A stretch of DNA of 64,000 nucleotides from a virus: IMG/VR virus record IMGVR_UViG_3300049216_000249, positions 1-64,000 of that record; one strand, given 5' to 3'. The notes under the pieces were generated by a model, which saw nothing but the letters and a program-made list of their open reading frames with translations, searched no databases and was not told the DNA's origin. The translations under genes and the position numbers were made by a program. Below, piece by piece: positions 1 to 7,709 of the stretch. Each line of letters begins with the position of its first letter. Position 1 is the first letter of the stretch.

Positions 1-340
1 CCCCGGCGGCGGCCCAGGCGGCGTCCCCGGCGGCGGCCCAGGCGGCGTCCCTGGCGGCGTCCCTGGCGGCGTCCCTGGCGGCGTCCCTGGCGGCGTCCCT
101 GGCGGCGTCCCTGGCGGCGTCCCTGGCGGCGGCCCCGGCGGCGGCCCCGGCGGCGGCCCCGGCGGCGTCCCAGGCGGCGGCCCCGGCGGCGGCCCAGGCG
201 GCGTCCCTGGCGGCGTCCCTGGCGGCGTCCCTGGCGGCGGCCCTGGCGGCGTCCCTGGCGGCGGCCCCGGCGGCGTCCCTGGCGGCGTCCCTGGCGGCGG
301 CCCCGGCGGCGGCCCAGGCGGCGTCCCTGGCGGCGGCCGC
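1..340. repeat. GC-rich 12-bp tandem repeat array
   Basis: The first 340 bases are an almost uninterrupted array built on the 12-mer GGCGGCGTCCCT, with variant units in which GTCCCT becomes GGCCCC, GGCCCA or GTCCCA. Every unit is 12 bp and so keeps a reading frame. On the minus strand it encodes the Ala-rich repeat of the gene starting at 778 (AARD/AAGA/AAWA units). There are no unique spacers, so it is not a CRISPR. The array continues past the left edge. Confidence 0.95.
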
Positions 341-778
341 ATCGGATCGTGCCGCCGTCAACACGGGCATTAACGACGGGCATTGCGCAAAATCAGTAAT
401 TTCCGGCAATCCGGCCAGAGCATCAGCGTTTGCGGTCAATCCAGCCAAGCGCAACCATGCCGGCGTATGGACGCGGATAAGCCAGTCTGCCGCCATTGTA
501 GCGCGGCGCTGTTCGGTGGCGGCGTCAGCGCGGGTGCCGATCACCAACGGGATAAGCGGCCGCAATAAATCGTCCCGCTGGTCATCCGGCAACCCGTCGT
601 TCCAAGCGCGCAGAAACGCTGCAATGACAGGGCAGGCGCATTGCGGGCTATCAGACCACGGTTCGCCTGCGATGTACGCCACGGCCTCCATGATACACAT
701 TTCCCCGTCGGTCGGAGAGTGACCGCCAGACGACAGCGTGGGGATGCGAGATAGATCGATGGTTGCGGCACTGGTCAT
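1..778 (-). CDS. Phage protein with Ala-Ala-Arg-Asp repeat domain (C-terminus off window)
   Basis: The reading frame starts at the ATG at 778 (minus), with AGGA about ten bases upstream, and stays open to the window edge. The first ~145 residues form a non-repetitive domain that includes the segments MEAVAYIAGEPWSDSPQC and NDGLPDDQRDDLLRPLIPLV. I recognise these from memory in small 'early' proteins of many actinobacterial and proteobacterial phages, of unknown function. The remainder is the 12-bp repeat array read as AARDAARDAAGAAA, which should form a long helix or coiled coil rich in Arg-Asp pairs. It is the last visible gene of the leftward early operon. Repeat-copy variation is likely. 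Confidence 0.85.
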   Translation of the reverse strand, partial: MTSAATIDLSRIPTLSSGGHSPTDGEMCIMEAVAYIAGEPWSDSPQCACPVIAAFLRAWNDGLPDDQRDDLLRPLIPLVIGTRADAATEQRRATMAADWLIRVHTPAWLRLAGLTANADALAGLPEITDFAQCPSLMPVLTAARSDAAAARDAAWAAAGAAARDAARDAAGAAARDAARAAARDAARDAARDAAWAAAGAAAWDAAGAAAGAAAGAAARDAARDAARDAARDAARDAARDAARDAAWAAAGDAAWAAAG

Positions 779-874
779 TGGATCGTCCTAATTGATAGAA
801 TGATTGGTCAGGAGTCTTGACGGTCGCTCATGCGCCCGCTCCCTGCCGGTAAACGTCGGGGCTGGTGAAGGTGG

Positions 875-1054
875 TCATGCTGGGTCTTCCACCGTTGCCA
901 ACGCATCCCGTGCAAGGTCGCCCAGGACCGTCAGGGGCCGGACACAAATGATGCTGTTCTCGACACCCCGTGCGACACCCGCAAATTTCTCGGATTGTGC
1001 AGCAATCTTTCGGTGAGCAGCAGACAACACTTTGATTTTTTCAGCGTCGGTCAT
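875..1054 (-). CDS. Small early phage protein, unknown
   Basis: Encodes 59 residues beginning MTDAEKIKVLSAAHRKIAAQ. It overlaps the upstream gene's end by 14 bases in another frame, as is usual in this operon. AAAGG lies about ten bases upstream of the ATG at 1054. The protein is helical, mildly basic at the N-terminus, and has no recognised domain. Its stop overlaps the ATG of a possible 16-residue peptide (878-828). Function unknown. Confidence 0.6.
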   Translation of the reverse strand: MTDAEKIKVLSAAHRKIAAQSEKFAGVARGVENSIICVRPLTVLGDLARDALATVEDPA

Positions 1055-1262
1055 GACGGTAACCTTTCAACATTTTCAAGCGCGTGCGATCGGCAACGCG
1101 AATCTCGCCAGGCATTGGCGACCGCAGATGGCGCAGTCGTTTAACCCATATCCACCCGTCCAGGGTCCGGCACCGCACGGCTCGGCCACCGAAAACGCGC
1201 TCCACGAACACCAGCGTTCTGCCGGACACGGTGTCGACCAGGTAGCGTGGGCTGCAGATCAT
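1041..1262 (-). CDS. Small basic early protein, unknown
   Basis: Encodes 73 residues, starting MICSPRYLVDTVSGRTLVFV. It is rich in Arg (about 15) with alternating hydrophobic residues, suggesting a small beta-rich, possibly nucleic-acid-binding fold. The ATG at 1262 overlaps the TGA of the preceding gene (ATGA), which supports a real co-translated gene. No family recognised. Confidence 0.6.
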   Translation of the reverse strand: MICSPRYLVDTVSGRTLVFVERVFGGRAVRCRTLDGWIWVKRLRHLRSPMPGEIRVADRTRLKMLKGYRHDRR

Positions 1263-1447
1263 CCTGCTGCCCAGATCCGAAGCGCCGCCGCGGCCTCGCG
1301 TTGCTGTTGAAGGGTTCCGGAGACTATCGCGACCTCGGCCGCCACAATGTCGCGCCGCATGAATGCCTCTCGGGTGTACCGGTCAGCGCTGTTTGTCAGC
1401 CGCATCCGCACAGCCTGAATTAGCGCAGCGAATTCTTCGGGTTTCAC
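1259..1447 (-). CDS. Small helical early protein, unknown
   Basis: Encodes 62 residues, predicted all-helical (MKPEEFAALIQAVRMRLTNS, then an Ala/Glu-rich second half). The GTG start at 1447 overlaps the stop of the gene before it (GTGA), and its own stop overlaps the next ATG. That overlap architecture is the main evidence that it is genuine. No domain recognised. Confidence 0.65.
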   Translation of the reverse strand: MKPEEFAALIQAVRMRLTNSADRYTREAFMRRDIVAAEVAIVSGTLQQQREAAAALRIWAAG

Positions 1448-1725
1448 GCCGCGATTCCCATCTGGCTTTCGGCGATCATTTCGGCATCGGCCAGGCGCAA
1501 CCCGTCCGAGTAGTACTCGATGAATTCCGGGTATTCGTTGCTGCGGCTAATCTGCCGATCGGGCTTGCCCCCATCTTCGCGGCAGAGTCGCCGGGCATGA
1601 TCGCAAGCGCGCCGTTCGCGTTCGTGGTGCTGGGCAGGCGGCAAGCGCCGGACTGGAATGGCGGGAAGGGTTTCGCCGCGGGGAAATAACCGGGGCGCTT
1701 CAGCATCAGTGTGCATTTGGGGCAT
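1444..1725 (-). CDS. Early operon protein with basic N-terminal half, unknown
   Basis: Encodes 93 residues. The first half is Arg/His/Pro rich (RRLPPAQHHERERRACDHARR), and the second half is acidic and aromatic, ending in a helix (LADAEMIAESQMGIAA). The initiating ATG at 1725 is embedded in an operator-like sequence (1710-1724), so a repressor bound there would sit on the start of the gene. A start at the second ATG (Met-4) is also possible. TGAGGG immediately precedes the first ATG. It leads the block of short genes down to position 778. Function unknown. Confidence 0.6.
   Translation of the reverse strand: MPQMHTDAEAPRLFPRGETLPAIPVRRLPPAQHHERERRACDHARRLCREDGGKPDRQISRSNEYPEFIEYYSDGLRLADAEMIAESQMGIAA
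1710..1724. promoter_or_regulatory. Half-conserved copy of repressor operator
   Basis: Reads TGTGCATTTGGGGCA. The left arm matches the operator TGTGCA-N3-TGCACA exactly and the right arm is degenerate. A 19-base block GTGTGCATTTGGGGCATCC around it is repeated exactly at 18673-18691. Here it covers the start codon of the minus-strand gene at 1725. Confidence 0.4.
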
Positions 1726-1792
1726 CCCTCAGTTGCGCGGTGGCCAACCCCCGTCTTGCATCAGCACATTACACAGTCGGCGGCCGGAGTGA

Positions 1793-1807
1793 AGTGCAAT
1801 TTGCACA
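1793..1807. promoter_or_regulatory. Repressor operator copy (one mismatch)
   Basis: AGTGCAATTTGCACA has dyad symmetry and one departure from TGTGCA-N3-TGCACA. It lies about 70 bases upstream of the minus-strand gene at 1725. Confidence 0.7.
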
Positions 1808-2005
1808 CTGGGATAACAAATATCAAGTTTGTTTCGGCTTGGCTTTAGAACGACCAATGGCCCCGAACTCTTTCGGACCGAAGCCTGGTCGGCGGATGGC
1901 ATGGGTCCGCCTGGGGCGGTTACAGGATCGTCTCCTGCGCCTGGCCTTGTTGGACGGGAAACTGCGGGGTCGGCGGCATCGGAAACTCCGTGTCTATTGA
2001 AGCCG

Positions 2006-2020
2006 TGTGCATTTTGCGCA
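2006..2020. promoter_or_regulatory. Repressor operator copy (one mismatch)
   Basis: TGTGCATTTTGCGCA differs at one base from TGTGCA-N3-TGCACA. It lies in the same gene-poor gap as the 1793 copy. Confidence 0.65.
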
Positions 2021-2112
2021 CGTTCGGAGAATTCGCAACTCCTTTTTGCACGCGGATCCGTGAAATCGTGAATACGCGGAGTAACGATGCGGTGGGTGCT
2101 GCACCAAGCACT

Positions 2113-2412
2113 CTATTGCATGCGGTCAGGTCCGACCACTATTCGGCCGTTCACATCAGCAACTCTGCGTTCAGCAATGACACGCTGGCGGGCGGCCTCG
2201 ATTACCTCCACGGCGGCGGGATTATTCAGGATCGTAAACACGGAAATCAGCAAATCCGCGATCACGTCCTGCAGATCCCGCTCAGCCTGGGTCATTACGG
2301 CAACGATAGGCGGATTTTCCCACCCGCATCGTGCATCACAGGACCGCAATCGGAACCGCCTTTTACAGGGCGCAAAAAGTCCTTCATCAGGCCACGTTTC
2401 CGAAGAAATCAT
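2113..2412 (-). CDS. Early phage protein, unknown
   Basis: Encodes 99 residues from the ATG at 2412, which lies 26 bases inside the end of the upstream gene. An internal ATG at 2295 would give a 60-residue product (MTQAERDLQDVIADLLISVF...) carrying the best-conserved-looking helical part. No strong ribosome site decides between them. The C-terminal half (VIEAARQRVIAERRVADVNG) is helix then strand. Function unknown. Confidence 0.5.
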   Translation of the reverse strand: MISSETWPDEGLFAPCKRRFRLRSCDARCGWENPPIVAVMTQAERDLQDVIADLLISVFTILNNPAAVEVIEAARQRVIAERRVADVNGRIVVGPDRMQ

Positions 2413-3418
2413 CGAAGGCGATTGCGATCCGGTAGAAGTCCGAAAGCGTCATCAGGATGCCGATCAGCTTGCCCATTTCGACCTCGGGATTCCACGTCAT
2501 GTCGGGCTGGGCTTTCTTCCGGACCCGGCACCAGGTCGCGATGTCCGTGTTGCCGATGACCACCTCCATCAGCATGCGGTGATGGCTCGCGCCAACGACA
2601 CGGCAGGCCCGGGCAAACTGCTTGGCCTTCTCCACCCTGGCCTCCGCTGCGGCGCCGTGGCTGGTCTTGGGCATTGGGTTGGATGCGTCGCCGCCCGAAG
2701 GCTCGTACGCGTTTCCCGAGCCGTACCCAAGCCGGGCCACATCATAGGCCAGCCGGAGCTTGTTCGCCGCCCGGATAAATTCCGGGGTGATCTGGCTTCC
2801 GGCCCGGCGGGACATGCGCACCAGCACGTCGGCGGTCCGATAACCCTTGATCTTTTTTGGGGGCGTCGTTTTTGGCCGGTCGGGGTCCGCGGTGTCGATC
2901 GGACAGTCCCATTCCCCCATTTCGACTTCCCCAGCGCTGCGCGGGGTATCGTCGCCTGCATTGGCTTTGGGCAACCGGACCTTTTCAACCAGGGCGTTTT
3001 TTGTGTCAGAATTTGCTTTTAACGCTTTGGCCAGTTCCGCCGCCCGATGATCTTGCCGTTTCCGGGCCTTCCGGTTGGCCTTGGCGGCGGCTGGCGCCTC
3101 GGGGGGCTTCGTGGTGCATGGGGATGCCTGGCGGCCCGTGTGCGCCCACGGCAGGGCCGAATTGACGTCCTCTGGACTGCACTCGGATGTCAGAAAGGGC
3201 TGGACGATGATTTTCAGCCGCGGGCGGGCGGACAGCATGGCCCGGTGCAAATGCTCCACTGCCAGCACCTGGTAGATCATCTTGCCCTTGGTCGACACGA
3301 TCAGGGCGCCGGGCTCGGGGTCCGGTGCGCCGGACCAGCAGACCCGAATGCAGCATTCTGGGATGGGCTTTTGTGGGTCCGCGGTTTTTTCGGCCTCCGG
3401 GACTTTAGCCGTATCCAC
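2387..3418 (-). CDS. Early phage protein with Lys-rich linker, possible antitermination- or DUF6456-like C-terminus
   Basis: Encodes 343 residues from a GTG start at 3418, six bases after the preceding stop. The N-terminal ~65 residues are compact. They are followed by a low-complexity Ala/Lys-rich linker (AAAKANRKARKRQDHRAAEL) and a C-terminal helical domain of about 150 residues (FIRAANKLRLAYDVARLGYG, then AKQFARACRVVGASHHRML). That arrangement recalls phage late regulators and the DUF6456 group, from memory only. Its position near the end of the replication operon would fit a late-gene regulator, which is otherwise missing in this window. Confidence 0.6.
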   Translation of the reverse strand: MDTAKVPEAEKTADPQKPIPECCIRVCWSGAPDPEPGALIVSTKGKMIYQVLAVEHLHRAMLSARPRLKIIVQPFLTSECSPEDVNSALPWAHTGRQASPCTTKPPEAPAAAKANRKARKRQDHRAAELAKALKANSDTKNALVEKVRLPKANAGDDTPRSAGEVEMGEWDCPIDTADPDRPKTTPPKKIKGYRTADVLVRMSRRAGSQITPEFIRAANKLRLAYDVARLGYGSGNAYEPSGGDASNPMPKTSHGAAAEARVEKAKQFARACRVVGASHHRMLMEVVIGNTDIATWCRVRKKAQPDMTWNPEVEMGKLIGILMTLSDFYRIAIAFDDFFGNVA

Positions 3419-3423
3419 CCCGA

Positions 3424-3852
3424 TCAGGATTGCACCGGCGCGGCAGCCGCCTCCACCATGGCGCGGTAGATGCCGATGTAAACCATGTCGGGCAGGGCGC
3501 TGCCATCATCGCGGTGAACAGCGGCCCGGCCGGCTAGCATCTGGGCGTCGGTAGGCGCCCTTGGCACGACCACAGTCGCCTCATGCGCCTGCTTCAGGGC
3601 GATAACCTGGTCGCGGGCAAGTTCTTGGTCCAGGCGCTTCCATGGGCGGTTTTCCAGCACGGCCAGCAGCTCGCACCAAGACAGACCACCACACGCATGA
3701 AGGCGGAGAAGCGTTTGGCCGTGGTTCGCCCGCGCCTGGGCTTCATGTGGGGAAACCAGTGACCATGGCACGAAGCCGCCCGTGATCTTGGATCCAGGCC
3801 GGCTGCCCGTGGTGTCCATCACCCGGAACCAACGCGGGGTTTCCTCGGTCAT
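3424..3852 (-). CDS. Early phage protein, unknown
   Basis: Encodes 142 residues beginning MTEETPRWFRVMDTTGSRPG. The ATG at 3852 overlaps the stop of the gene before it. The central part (HGQTLLRLHACGGLSWCELL, then ENRPWKRLDQELARDQVIAL) is helical with two Cys close together but no zinc pattern. No family recognised. It sits in the unbroken overlapping series behind the DUF1376 gene, so it is probably co-expressed with replication functions. Confidence 0.65.
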   Translation of the reverse strand: MTEETPRWFRVMDTTGSRPGSKITGGFVPWSLVSPHEAQARANHGQTLLRLHACGGLSWCELLAVLENRPWKRLDQELARDQVIALKQAHEATVVVPRAPTDAQMLAGRAAVHRDDGSALPDMVYIGIYRAMVEAAAAPVQS

Positions 3853-4037
3853 ATTGCCCTCACTTCCAGAATGTTGCGGCCGTTGCGTTGGATCTGGCGT
3901 GTTTCCACGACCTCGGCGGATGCCAGCGAATAGGCCTCGTCGACGGTCCATGGGGCATTTGGCAGGGCATCCCATTGGCCCGTGTGGCTGCGGATAGCCA
4001 CCGGGTTCCAGCCCGGTTTGGGCGCCTTCTTGGTCAC
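3849..4037 (-). CDS. Small early protein, unknown
   Basis: Encodes 62 residues (VTKKAPKPGWNPVAIRSHTG...) from a GTG at 4037 that overlaps the upstream TGA (GTGA). Its TGA overlaps the next ATG. The longer frame starting at 4313 runs antiparallel to nothing useful and overlaps the neighbour completely, so the short form is preferred. One predicted beta-alpha unit; no domain recognised. Confidence 0.6.
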   Translation of the reverse strand: MTKKAPKPGWNPVAIRSHTGQWDALPNAPWTVDEAYSLASAEVVETRQIQRNGRNILEVRAI

Positions 4038-4306
4038 GATGCCACCGCAGGGATGTCCAGACGGGACTCGTCCGCCGTCATCACCCCGGCCTGGATGACG
4101 CACGTCTTGCCGCCGTCCTTGGTTTCGATCGGGCTCAACATCCCACCGGACCGGTAGAGCGGCATGGCCGATAGGTCGACCGTGATAGTGCCACCCTGGG
4201 CCATGGCAAGGCACCACAGGGCCGCGTGCAACTCGGTAGCGCGGCCGTTCAGGATTGCTACCTGGTTGCGCAGGGCCACGCGTTCGGCCTTCTCGGCGCG
4301 GGTCAT
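4034..4306 (-). CDS. Small early protein with N-terminal coiled segment, unknown
   Basis: Encodes 90 residues. An amphipathic N-terminal helix (RAEKAERVALRNQVAILNGR) precedes a short mixed domain. Both ends use four-base stop/start overlaps with neighbours. Function unknown. Confidence 0.65.
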   Translation of the reverse strand: MTRAEKAERVALRNQVAILNGRATELHAALWCLAMAQGGTITVDLSAMPLYRSGGMLSPIETKDGGKTCVIQAGVMTADESRLDIPAVAS

Positions 4307-5187
4307 GCTGCATCCTCGTTCCAGGGCAACCGGACTTCCCGCCGGCGGGGTTTGGCGGCCTCTTCCGCCCGTGTCCGTGCCATCCGCTGTTCGATCAGCG
4401 CGGCCTGCACCAGCCGATTGGATGATCGCGCAATGGTCAACGTCTCGCCCTTGATCGACACGTCCGGCAGTGGCGCCCCCACCGGCAACACAAGACGCTT
4501 GGCCGCTTCACGGTCGATACGCTCGGCATGGACCTGGGCCATCTTCTTCCGGAAATCGGCCAAAATGGCGTCCCGTTCCTCCTGGGTCGGCACCTTCGGC
4601 GGTTCCGGCTCCGGGAGGGCCACCACCTTGCACAGCGCCGCGCGGTCGCGCTGCCAGGTGCGGACATCCGGCCGGCCGCTGCCGTCGTAATGGAACCCGG
4701 CCCGGCAGGAATTGGTGCAGCGCGCCTCGCGCTTGCAATCGGACCTTGCGGTGCAGGCTGGGGGCGTCTCGTTCAGTAACCATGCATTCAGGTCCGCCAG
4801 CCCCGGGAAATAGGGGAAGGTCAGCATGGCCTGCTTCAGCACCTGCGGACCAAACAACGCCGTCGGCAACGCTTCCAGTTGCGGCAACATCGCCCCAGAC
4901 CGAATGGCAAAATCGTTCGCGGTCAAGGGAATCGTTGACCCAGCATTCAGCGAAAGCAACCAGGTGCGCACCTTTCCCGGGGTATCCCCAGCGGGCCGGC
5001 ACACCCCGTCCAAGGCGGTTAACGCATTCTGGGCCTCGGCGCGCACCACAGCGGGCAGTGGGCGAAGTGGCTGGTTCTGGCCGACGTCGTTGATCCAGAT
5101 GGCCAAGTTGGACGTGATACGGGGCGGGGCGGGGGTGGTGGCCGTCATGACGGCGCTGGCGGTGCGGGTGGTGGTGACGGCGGTCAT
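4303..5187 (-). CDS. Replication-operon protein of unknown function with Cys cluster
   Basis: Encodes 294 residues. A Thr/Ala-rich start is followed by a helical domain and a Cys-containing stretch (PPACTARSDCKREARCTNSC, residues ~147-166) whose spacing could bind a metal. A long helix (EERDAILADFRKKMAQVHAE) and a basic C-terminus follow. Its ATG overlaps the stop of the DUF1376 replication gene (ATGA), so the two are translationally coupled. In many temperate phages the partner of the DUF1376 protein is a helicase loader, but no P-loop is visible here, so no function is assigned. Confidence 0.65.
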   Translation of the reverse strand: MTAVTTTRTASAVMTATTPAPPRITSNLAIWINDVGQNQPLRPLPAVVRAEAQNALTALDGVCRPAGDTPGKVRTWLLSLNAGSTIPLTANDFAIRSGAMLPQLEALPTALFGPQVLKQAMLTFPYFPGLADLNAWLLNETPPACTARSDCKREARCTNSCRAGFHYDGSGRPDVRTWQRDRAALCKVVALPEPEPPKVPTQEERDAILADFRKKMAQVHAERIDREAAKRLVLPVGAPLPDVSIKGETLTIARSSNRLVQAALIEQRMARTRAEEAAKPRRREVRLPWNEDAA

Positions 5188-6182
5188 AGCGCGATCCCCT
5201 CGATGTCGTCGAATTTGGGTTCTTCAGCGGGCGGCGTGGCGCGGAGAAGTTCATCCGCCATCCAGTCAAGACGGCCTGCAGGTGCGCGGCCGCCACGGAT
5301 AAGCGCGAAGTCCCCCTTTGGCCGGAAAAGCCCCGTCCATCCGCGAGTGGTCGATTGATCCAACACGACCGTAGGGTCAAAACCCTCGATCCTCATTGCG
5401 TCGAGATCGGCGATCAGATTGCCAATGGCCCGGGTTGTGTAGGGCGCTTTCTTGGCGCGTCGAACCTCCATGAAGCCATCCCATGCGTCCTTCGGAAGCC
5501 AATCGGGAAACGTAACTCCGATTTTCGCCTTGGGGTCCCCCGTTAGGGGGGGGGTATCTTTCTTACTTAACTGTGAAGGTGAAGGTGGTACCGCGCCCGC
5601 GTGTGTCTGCAATTGCTCATGCAATTGCTTCGGGTTTGTACGGTGTTTTGCTGATTTTTGGGGGTTTTGCGTGCATTTTGCGTCGGAAAACAGGCCGGAC
5701 GACCTATTATCATCCAAAGTTGCATCAGCATCATCGCCGTTTTGCTCATGCAATTGATCCTGCTTTTGCTTTAGCAATTGCTCATGCAATTGTTCATCAT
5801 TTGCCTCCGATTTGCTGCCCCCTTGTCCGCCAGAACCGCCGCCGGAAGGCTTCGGCTTGCGAGGCTGACGTGCTGCGCTGCTCCGCTTCTCACTTAACTC
5901 GATCGCCTTGCCGCGCTCCTGGTCGACCCGTTTCTGACGAAGCGTCCCGTCCTCATTGGCGGTGAAGAAGCGACGGATTGATTTCGATATGCTGGCGTCC
6001 CAGGTCGGGCGGTCGATCTTGACGATGGCGGCCAGTTCGTCATCGTCGTTGGGAAGCGGACCTTGCTTCCAATATTCCATCAGCAGCAACAGGTAGGCGC
6101 CGTGCTGAAGGGTCGTAAGGCGCATTGTGTCGGAGAGGTAATCGCCGATGTAGAGCGGCATCCAGGTGTCGGTCCGGGCCAT
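5184..6182 (-). CDS. DUF1376 (YdaU-like) phage replication protein
   Basis: Encodes 332 residues. The N-terminal ~90 residues (WMPLYIGDYLSDTMRLTTLQ, HGAYLLLLMEYWKQGPLP) match the DUF1376/YdaU winged-helix domain found in lambdoid-type replication initiators. A long polar low-complexity linker with Gly, Gln and His follows, then a C-terminal ~100-residue helical domain. GGAGGG lies about 12 bases before the ATG at 6182. The gene heads a leftward series of overlapping genes and sits behind a gap with repressor operators (6233 and 6403). Probable role: melting or loading step in lytic replication (inference from family). Confidence 0.85.
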   Translation of the reverse strand: MARTDTWMPLYIGDYLSDTMRLTTLQHGAYLLLLMEYWKQGPLPNDDDELAAIVKIDRPTWDASISKSIRRFFTANEDGTLRQKRVDQERGKAIELSEKRSSAARQPRKPKPSGGGSGGQGGSKSEANDEQLHEQLLKQKQDQLHEQNGDDADATLDDNRSSGLFSDAKCTQNPQKSAKHRTNPKQLHEQLQTHAGAVPPSPSQLSKKDTPPLTGDPKAKIGVTFPDWLPKDAWDGFMEVRRAKKAPYTTRAIGNLIADLDAMRIEGFDPTVVLDQSTTRGWTGLFRPKGDFALIRGGRAPAGRLDWMADELLRATPPAEEPKFDDIEGIAL

Positions 6183-6232
6183 CAGGAAGCCCTCCGACCG
6201 CTATCGCGAAGCGTTTCCCCGGATGCGAAAAT

Positions 6233-6247
6233 TGTGCACATTGCACA
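6233..6247. promoter_or_regulatory. Repressor operator (perfect dyad)
   Basis: TGTGCACATTGCACA matches the 15-bp consensus fully. It sits 51-65 bases upstream of the DUF1376 start codon, a natural place to block its promoter. Confidence 0.8.
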
Positions 6248-6402
6248 TTCAACCCTTGAAAGGGACCTGCGAACATGCCAGAAAAGGGTAGTCAGCGGCC
6301 CTTCTCTGGCCGGTCCGTATGGTCCGGTTATTTCCGATTTAGCACCCCTGCCATTTTCCCGAATGGTGGGGGTTTGCATTTTGGGCACGGCGATGACTCT
6401 GA

Positions 6403-6417
6403 TGTGCAATAAGCACA
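6403..6417. promoter_or_regulatory. Repressor operator copy (one mismatch)
   Basis: TGTGCAATAAGCACA has one arm mismatch against TGTGCA-N3-TGCACA. It is located just downstream of the RuvC-like stop and upstream of the DUF1376 operon. Confidence 0.65.
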
Positions 6418-6433
6418 CCAGAAAGGCAAGCCT

Positions 6434-7042
6434 TCATGCAGCTTTCGGTCGAGATTGCCGCTCCTTGGCGCGCAGCGTGTCGCATGCATTCTGCCACAGG
6501 ACAGCAGCATCAGCAGCATTGTGGTCGACGATTGGCCAGCCGCGGTCCCGGCACCAAGCCACTATCGTGACCTTTACCTCGGCCCCCTTGATTTGCCAGA
6601 TGCGCCGGCCGATGACCCGGTCGCGCACCGGCAACACGTCTTCCTCGTAGAGCTTGACGCCGGCGCGGTGGCATTCGCCCTCGGTGTAGGCGCAAAGCCC
6701 ATATTGCTGGCGGGCCGCGGCCTCGGTCCCCTTTTTGGCCACCTGGGCATAGAGCCGCATCGGCGCCTCCATCACGACAAGGGACGGCTTGAACCGGCCC
6801 AGCGCATCGATCAGTTCATTCTCGTAGGCGGCATACCGCGCGCCAATGCCGCTGCGCTGTGGCAGAAGCCATACGCCGGTCAGCGGGCAGTAATCGCTGA
6901 CATGGCCATAGGCAAAGCCGACGCAAGACGAGAGATCCAGGGCAAGCACGCCGCCGGGCCGTTCAGGCGCCGGGCGGATCGGGCCGGACGGCCGCTGAAC
7001 CCGCATGAGGTCCGCCTCCGACCATGTTCGGCTACGGGCCAT
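6434..7042 (-). CDS. RuvC-like Holliday-junction resolvase / RNase H-fold nuclease
   Basis: Encodes 202 residues. Acidic residues typical of the RuvC fold are in order: Asp-36 in LALDLSSCVGFAYG, Glu-92 in SLVVMEAPM, and Asp-173 and Asp-178 in IVDHNAADAAVLW. Phage RuvC-like enzymes resolve branched DNA during replication or before packaging. It lies between the Rmf-like gene (15-base gap) and the replication operon. The ribosome site is weak. The assignment rests on motif spacing and length, which agree with small phage RuvC homologues. Confidence 0.8.
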   Translation of the reverse strand: MARSRTWSEADLMRVQRPSGPIRPAPERPGGVLALDLSSCVGFAYGHVSDYCPLTGVWLLPQRSGIGARYAAYENELIDALGRFKPSLVVMEAPMRLYAQVAKKGTEAAARQQYGLCAYTEGECHRAGVKLYEEDVLPVRDRVIGRRIWQIKGAEVKVTIVAWCRDRGWPIVDHNAADAAVLWQNACDTLRAKERQSRPKAA

Positions 7043-7057
7043 TTTTTGGCCGTCAGG

Positions 7058-7615
7058 TCAGTGTGTGATTGCCGCGGTACGGTTTTTCCCGCGCCGGGTC
7101 GAAGCCGTCTTGCCCGTGGTAGCGACGTCCTCGCCAGCCAAGAACCGCTTGCCACGCAGGAACCCAGCATCCCATTGAGCGTGAAGCTCAGCACCAGGGG
7201 GAAACGGGTTGTCCTCACGGCTTCCGTTAGCCTTCCCGCATTCAAACCCAGCTTCTTCTGCGGCCCATTGGCCTTGCTTGGCCGCGGCATCGGGATCAAG
7301 CGCTGTCAGGTCGAGGTTGTCGAAAAGCCCACTGACCGACATTTCGATTTTTGCGACATGGGAATAACGGATGGTGTTGCGCAACAGCCGGACCACCTCG
7401 TCGGTCTCGCGCTTTTTTGCCTTGCTGACAAACCCAAGCGCCTCAAGATCCAGCCCTTCGCTTTTTGCCCGCTTCAGAAGCGCCCGGCGGCGGCCGGTAG
7501 CTTCGCTGACCTCGCGATCTGCTACCGCAATTTCATGCAAAAACCCTGAAATAGTGTCGTTGGTTACATTCGACCCGGAATTCGTATTACTGCCGTTATT
7601 CAGTTTGTTCGCCAT
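7058..7615 (-). CDS. Early protein with possible ribosome-modulation-factor-like C-terminus
   Basis: Encodes 185 residues from the ATG at 7615, chosen for the GAAGGA ten to twelve bases upstream; a longer frame to 7723 would read through the operator at 7710. The N-terminus is Asn/Ser rich. The middle (residues ~20-95) is a helical pair (GFLHEIAVADREVSEATGRR, KSEGLDLEALGFVSKAKKRE) like proteins I recall from rhizobial phages. The end has GFECGKANGSREDNPFPPGA followed by a Trp-containing segment, resembling the Rmf/CrpP signature (Gly-Pro-Trp spacing). Role unknown. Repression through the 7710 operator is likely. Confidence 0.6.
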   Translation of the reverse strand: MANKLNNGSNTNSGSNVTNDTISGFLHEIAVADREVSEATGRRRALLKRAKSEGLDLEALGFVSKAKKRETDEVVRLLRNTIRYSHVAKIEMSVSGLFDNLDLTALDPDAAAKQGQWAAEEAGFECGKANGSREDNPFPPGAELHAQWDAGFLRGKRFLAGEDVATTGKTASTRRGKNRTAAITH

Positions 7616-7709
7616 TTGACCATTTCCTTCAAAGACGCTTCGGCAAAAAATGACATGCGTATTCGGGCGGGAATTCGCGTCGAAAGTTGACATTGGCTTC
7701 CCATCCCCA

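Larger units (their letters stand above)
1726..2112 (-). promoter_or_regulatory. Regulatory gap of the leftward early operon
   Basis: About 390 bases between the genes ending at 2113 and starting at 1725 hold two well-conserved operator copies (1793-1807 and 2006-2020) and no convincing gene. A minus-strand frame 2111-1920 exists, but it crosses an operator and has a GTG start without a clear ribosome site. On the minus strand TTGCAC followed by TGTAAT downstream of the 1793 operator could be promoter boxes, but the 20-base spacing is poor. Most likely this is an internal, repressor-controlled promoter region. Confidence 0.5.
6185..6433 (-). promoter_or_regulatory. Operator-containing promoter region of the replication operon
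   Basis: A 249-base gap between the RuvC-like and DUF1376 genes holds one perfect operator (6233-6247), one single-mismatch copy (6403-6417) and a weak one (6373-6387, TTTGCATTTTGGGCA). A 78-codon minus-strand frame crosses the gap and ends in a TGATG overlap with the next start. It would encode the operators as protein and has odd composition, so the gap is treated as regulatory. Confidence 0.6.

Noticed and set aside
1-340. Possible CRISPR array at the left edge
   Set aside because: Units are contiguous 12-mers with no spacers, and they are in frame with a minus-strand coding sequence.
808-878. Tiny coupled frames of 16 and 7 codons on the minus strand
   Set aside because: They fit the overlap style of the operon but are too short to support as genes.
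1920-2111. 63-codon minus-strand reading frame
   Set aside because: GTG start without ribosome site, passes through an operator, and has low-complexity Pro/Gln content.
6182-6418. 78-codon minus-strand frame with TGATG overlap to the DUF1376 gene
   Set aside because: It would translate both operators, has Cys/Arg-rich random-looking composition, and the DUF1376 gene has its own strong ribosome site.
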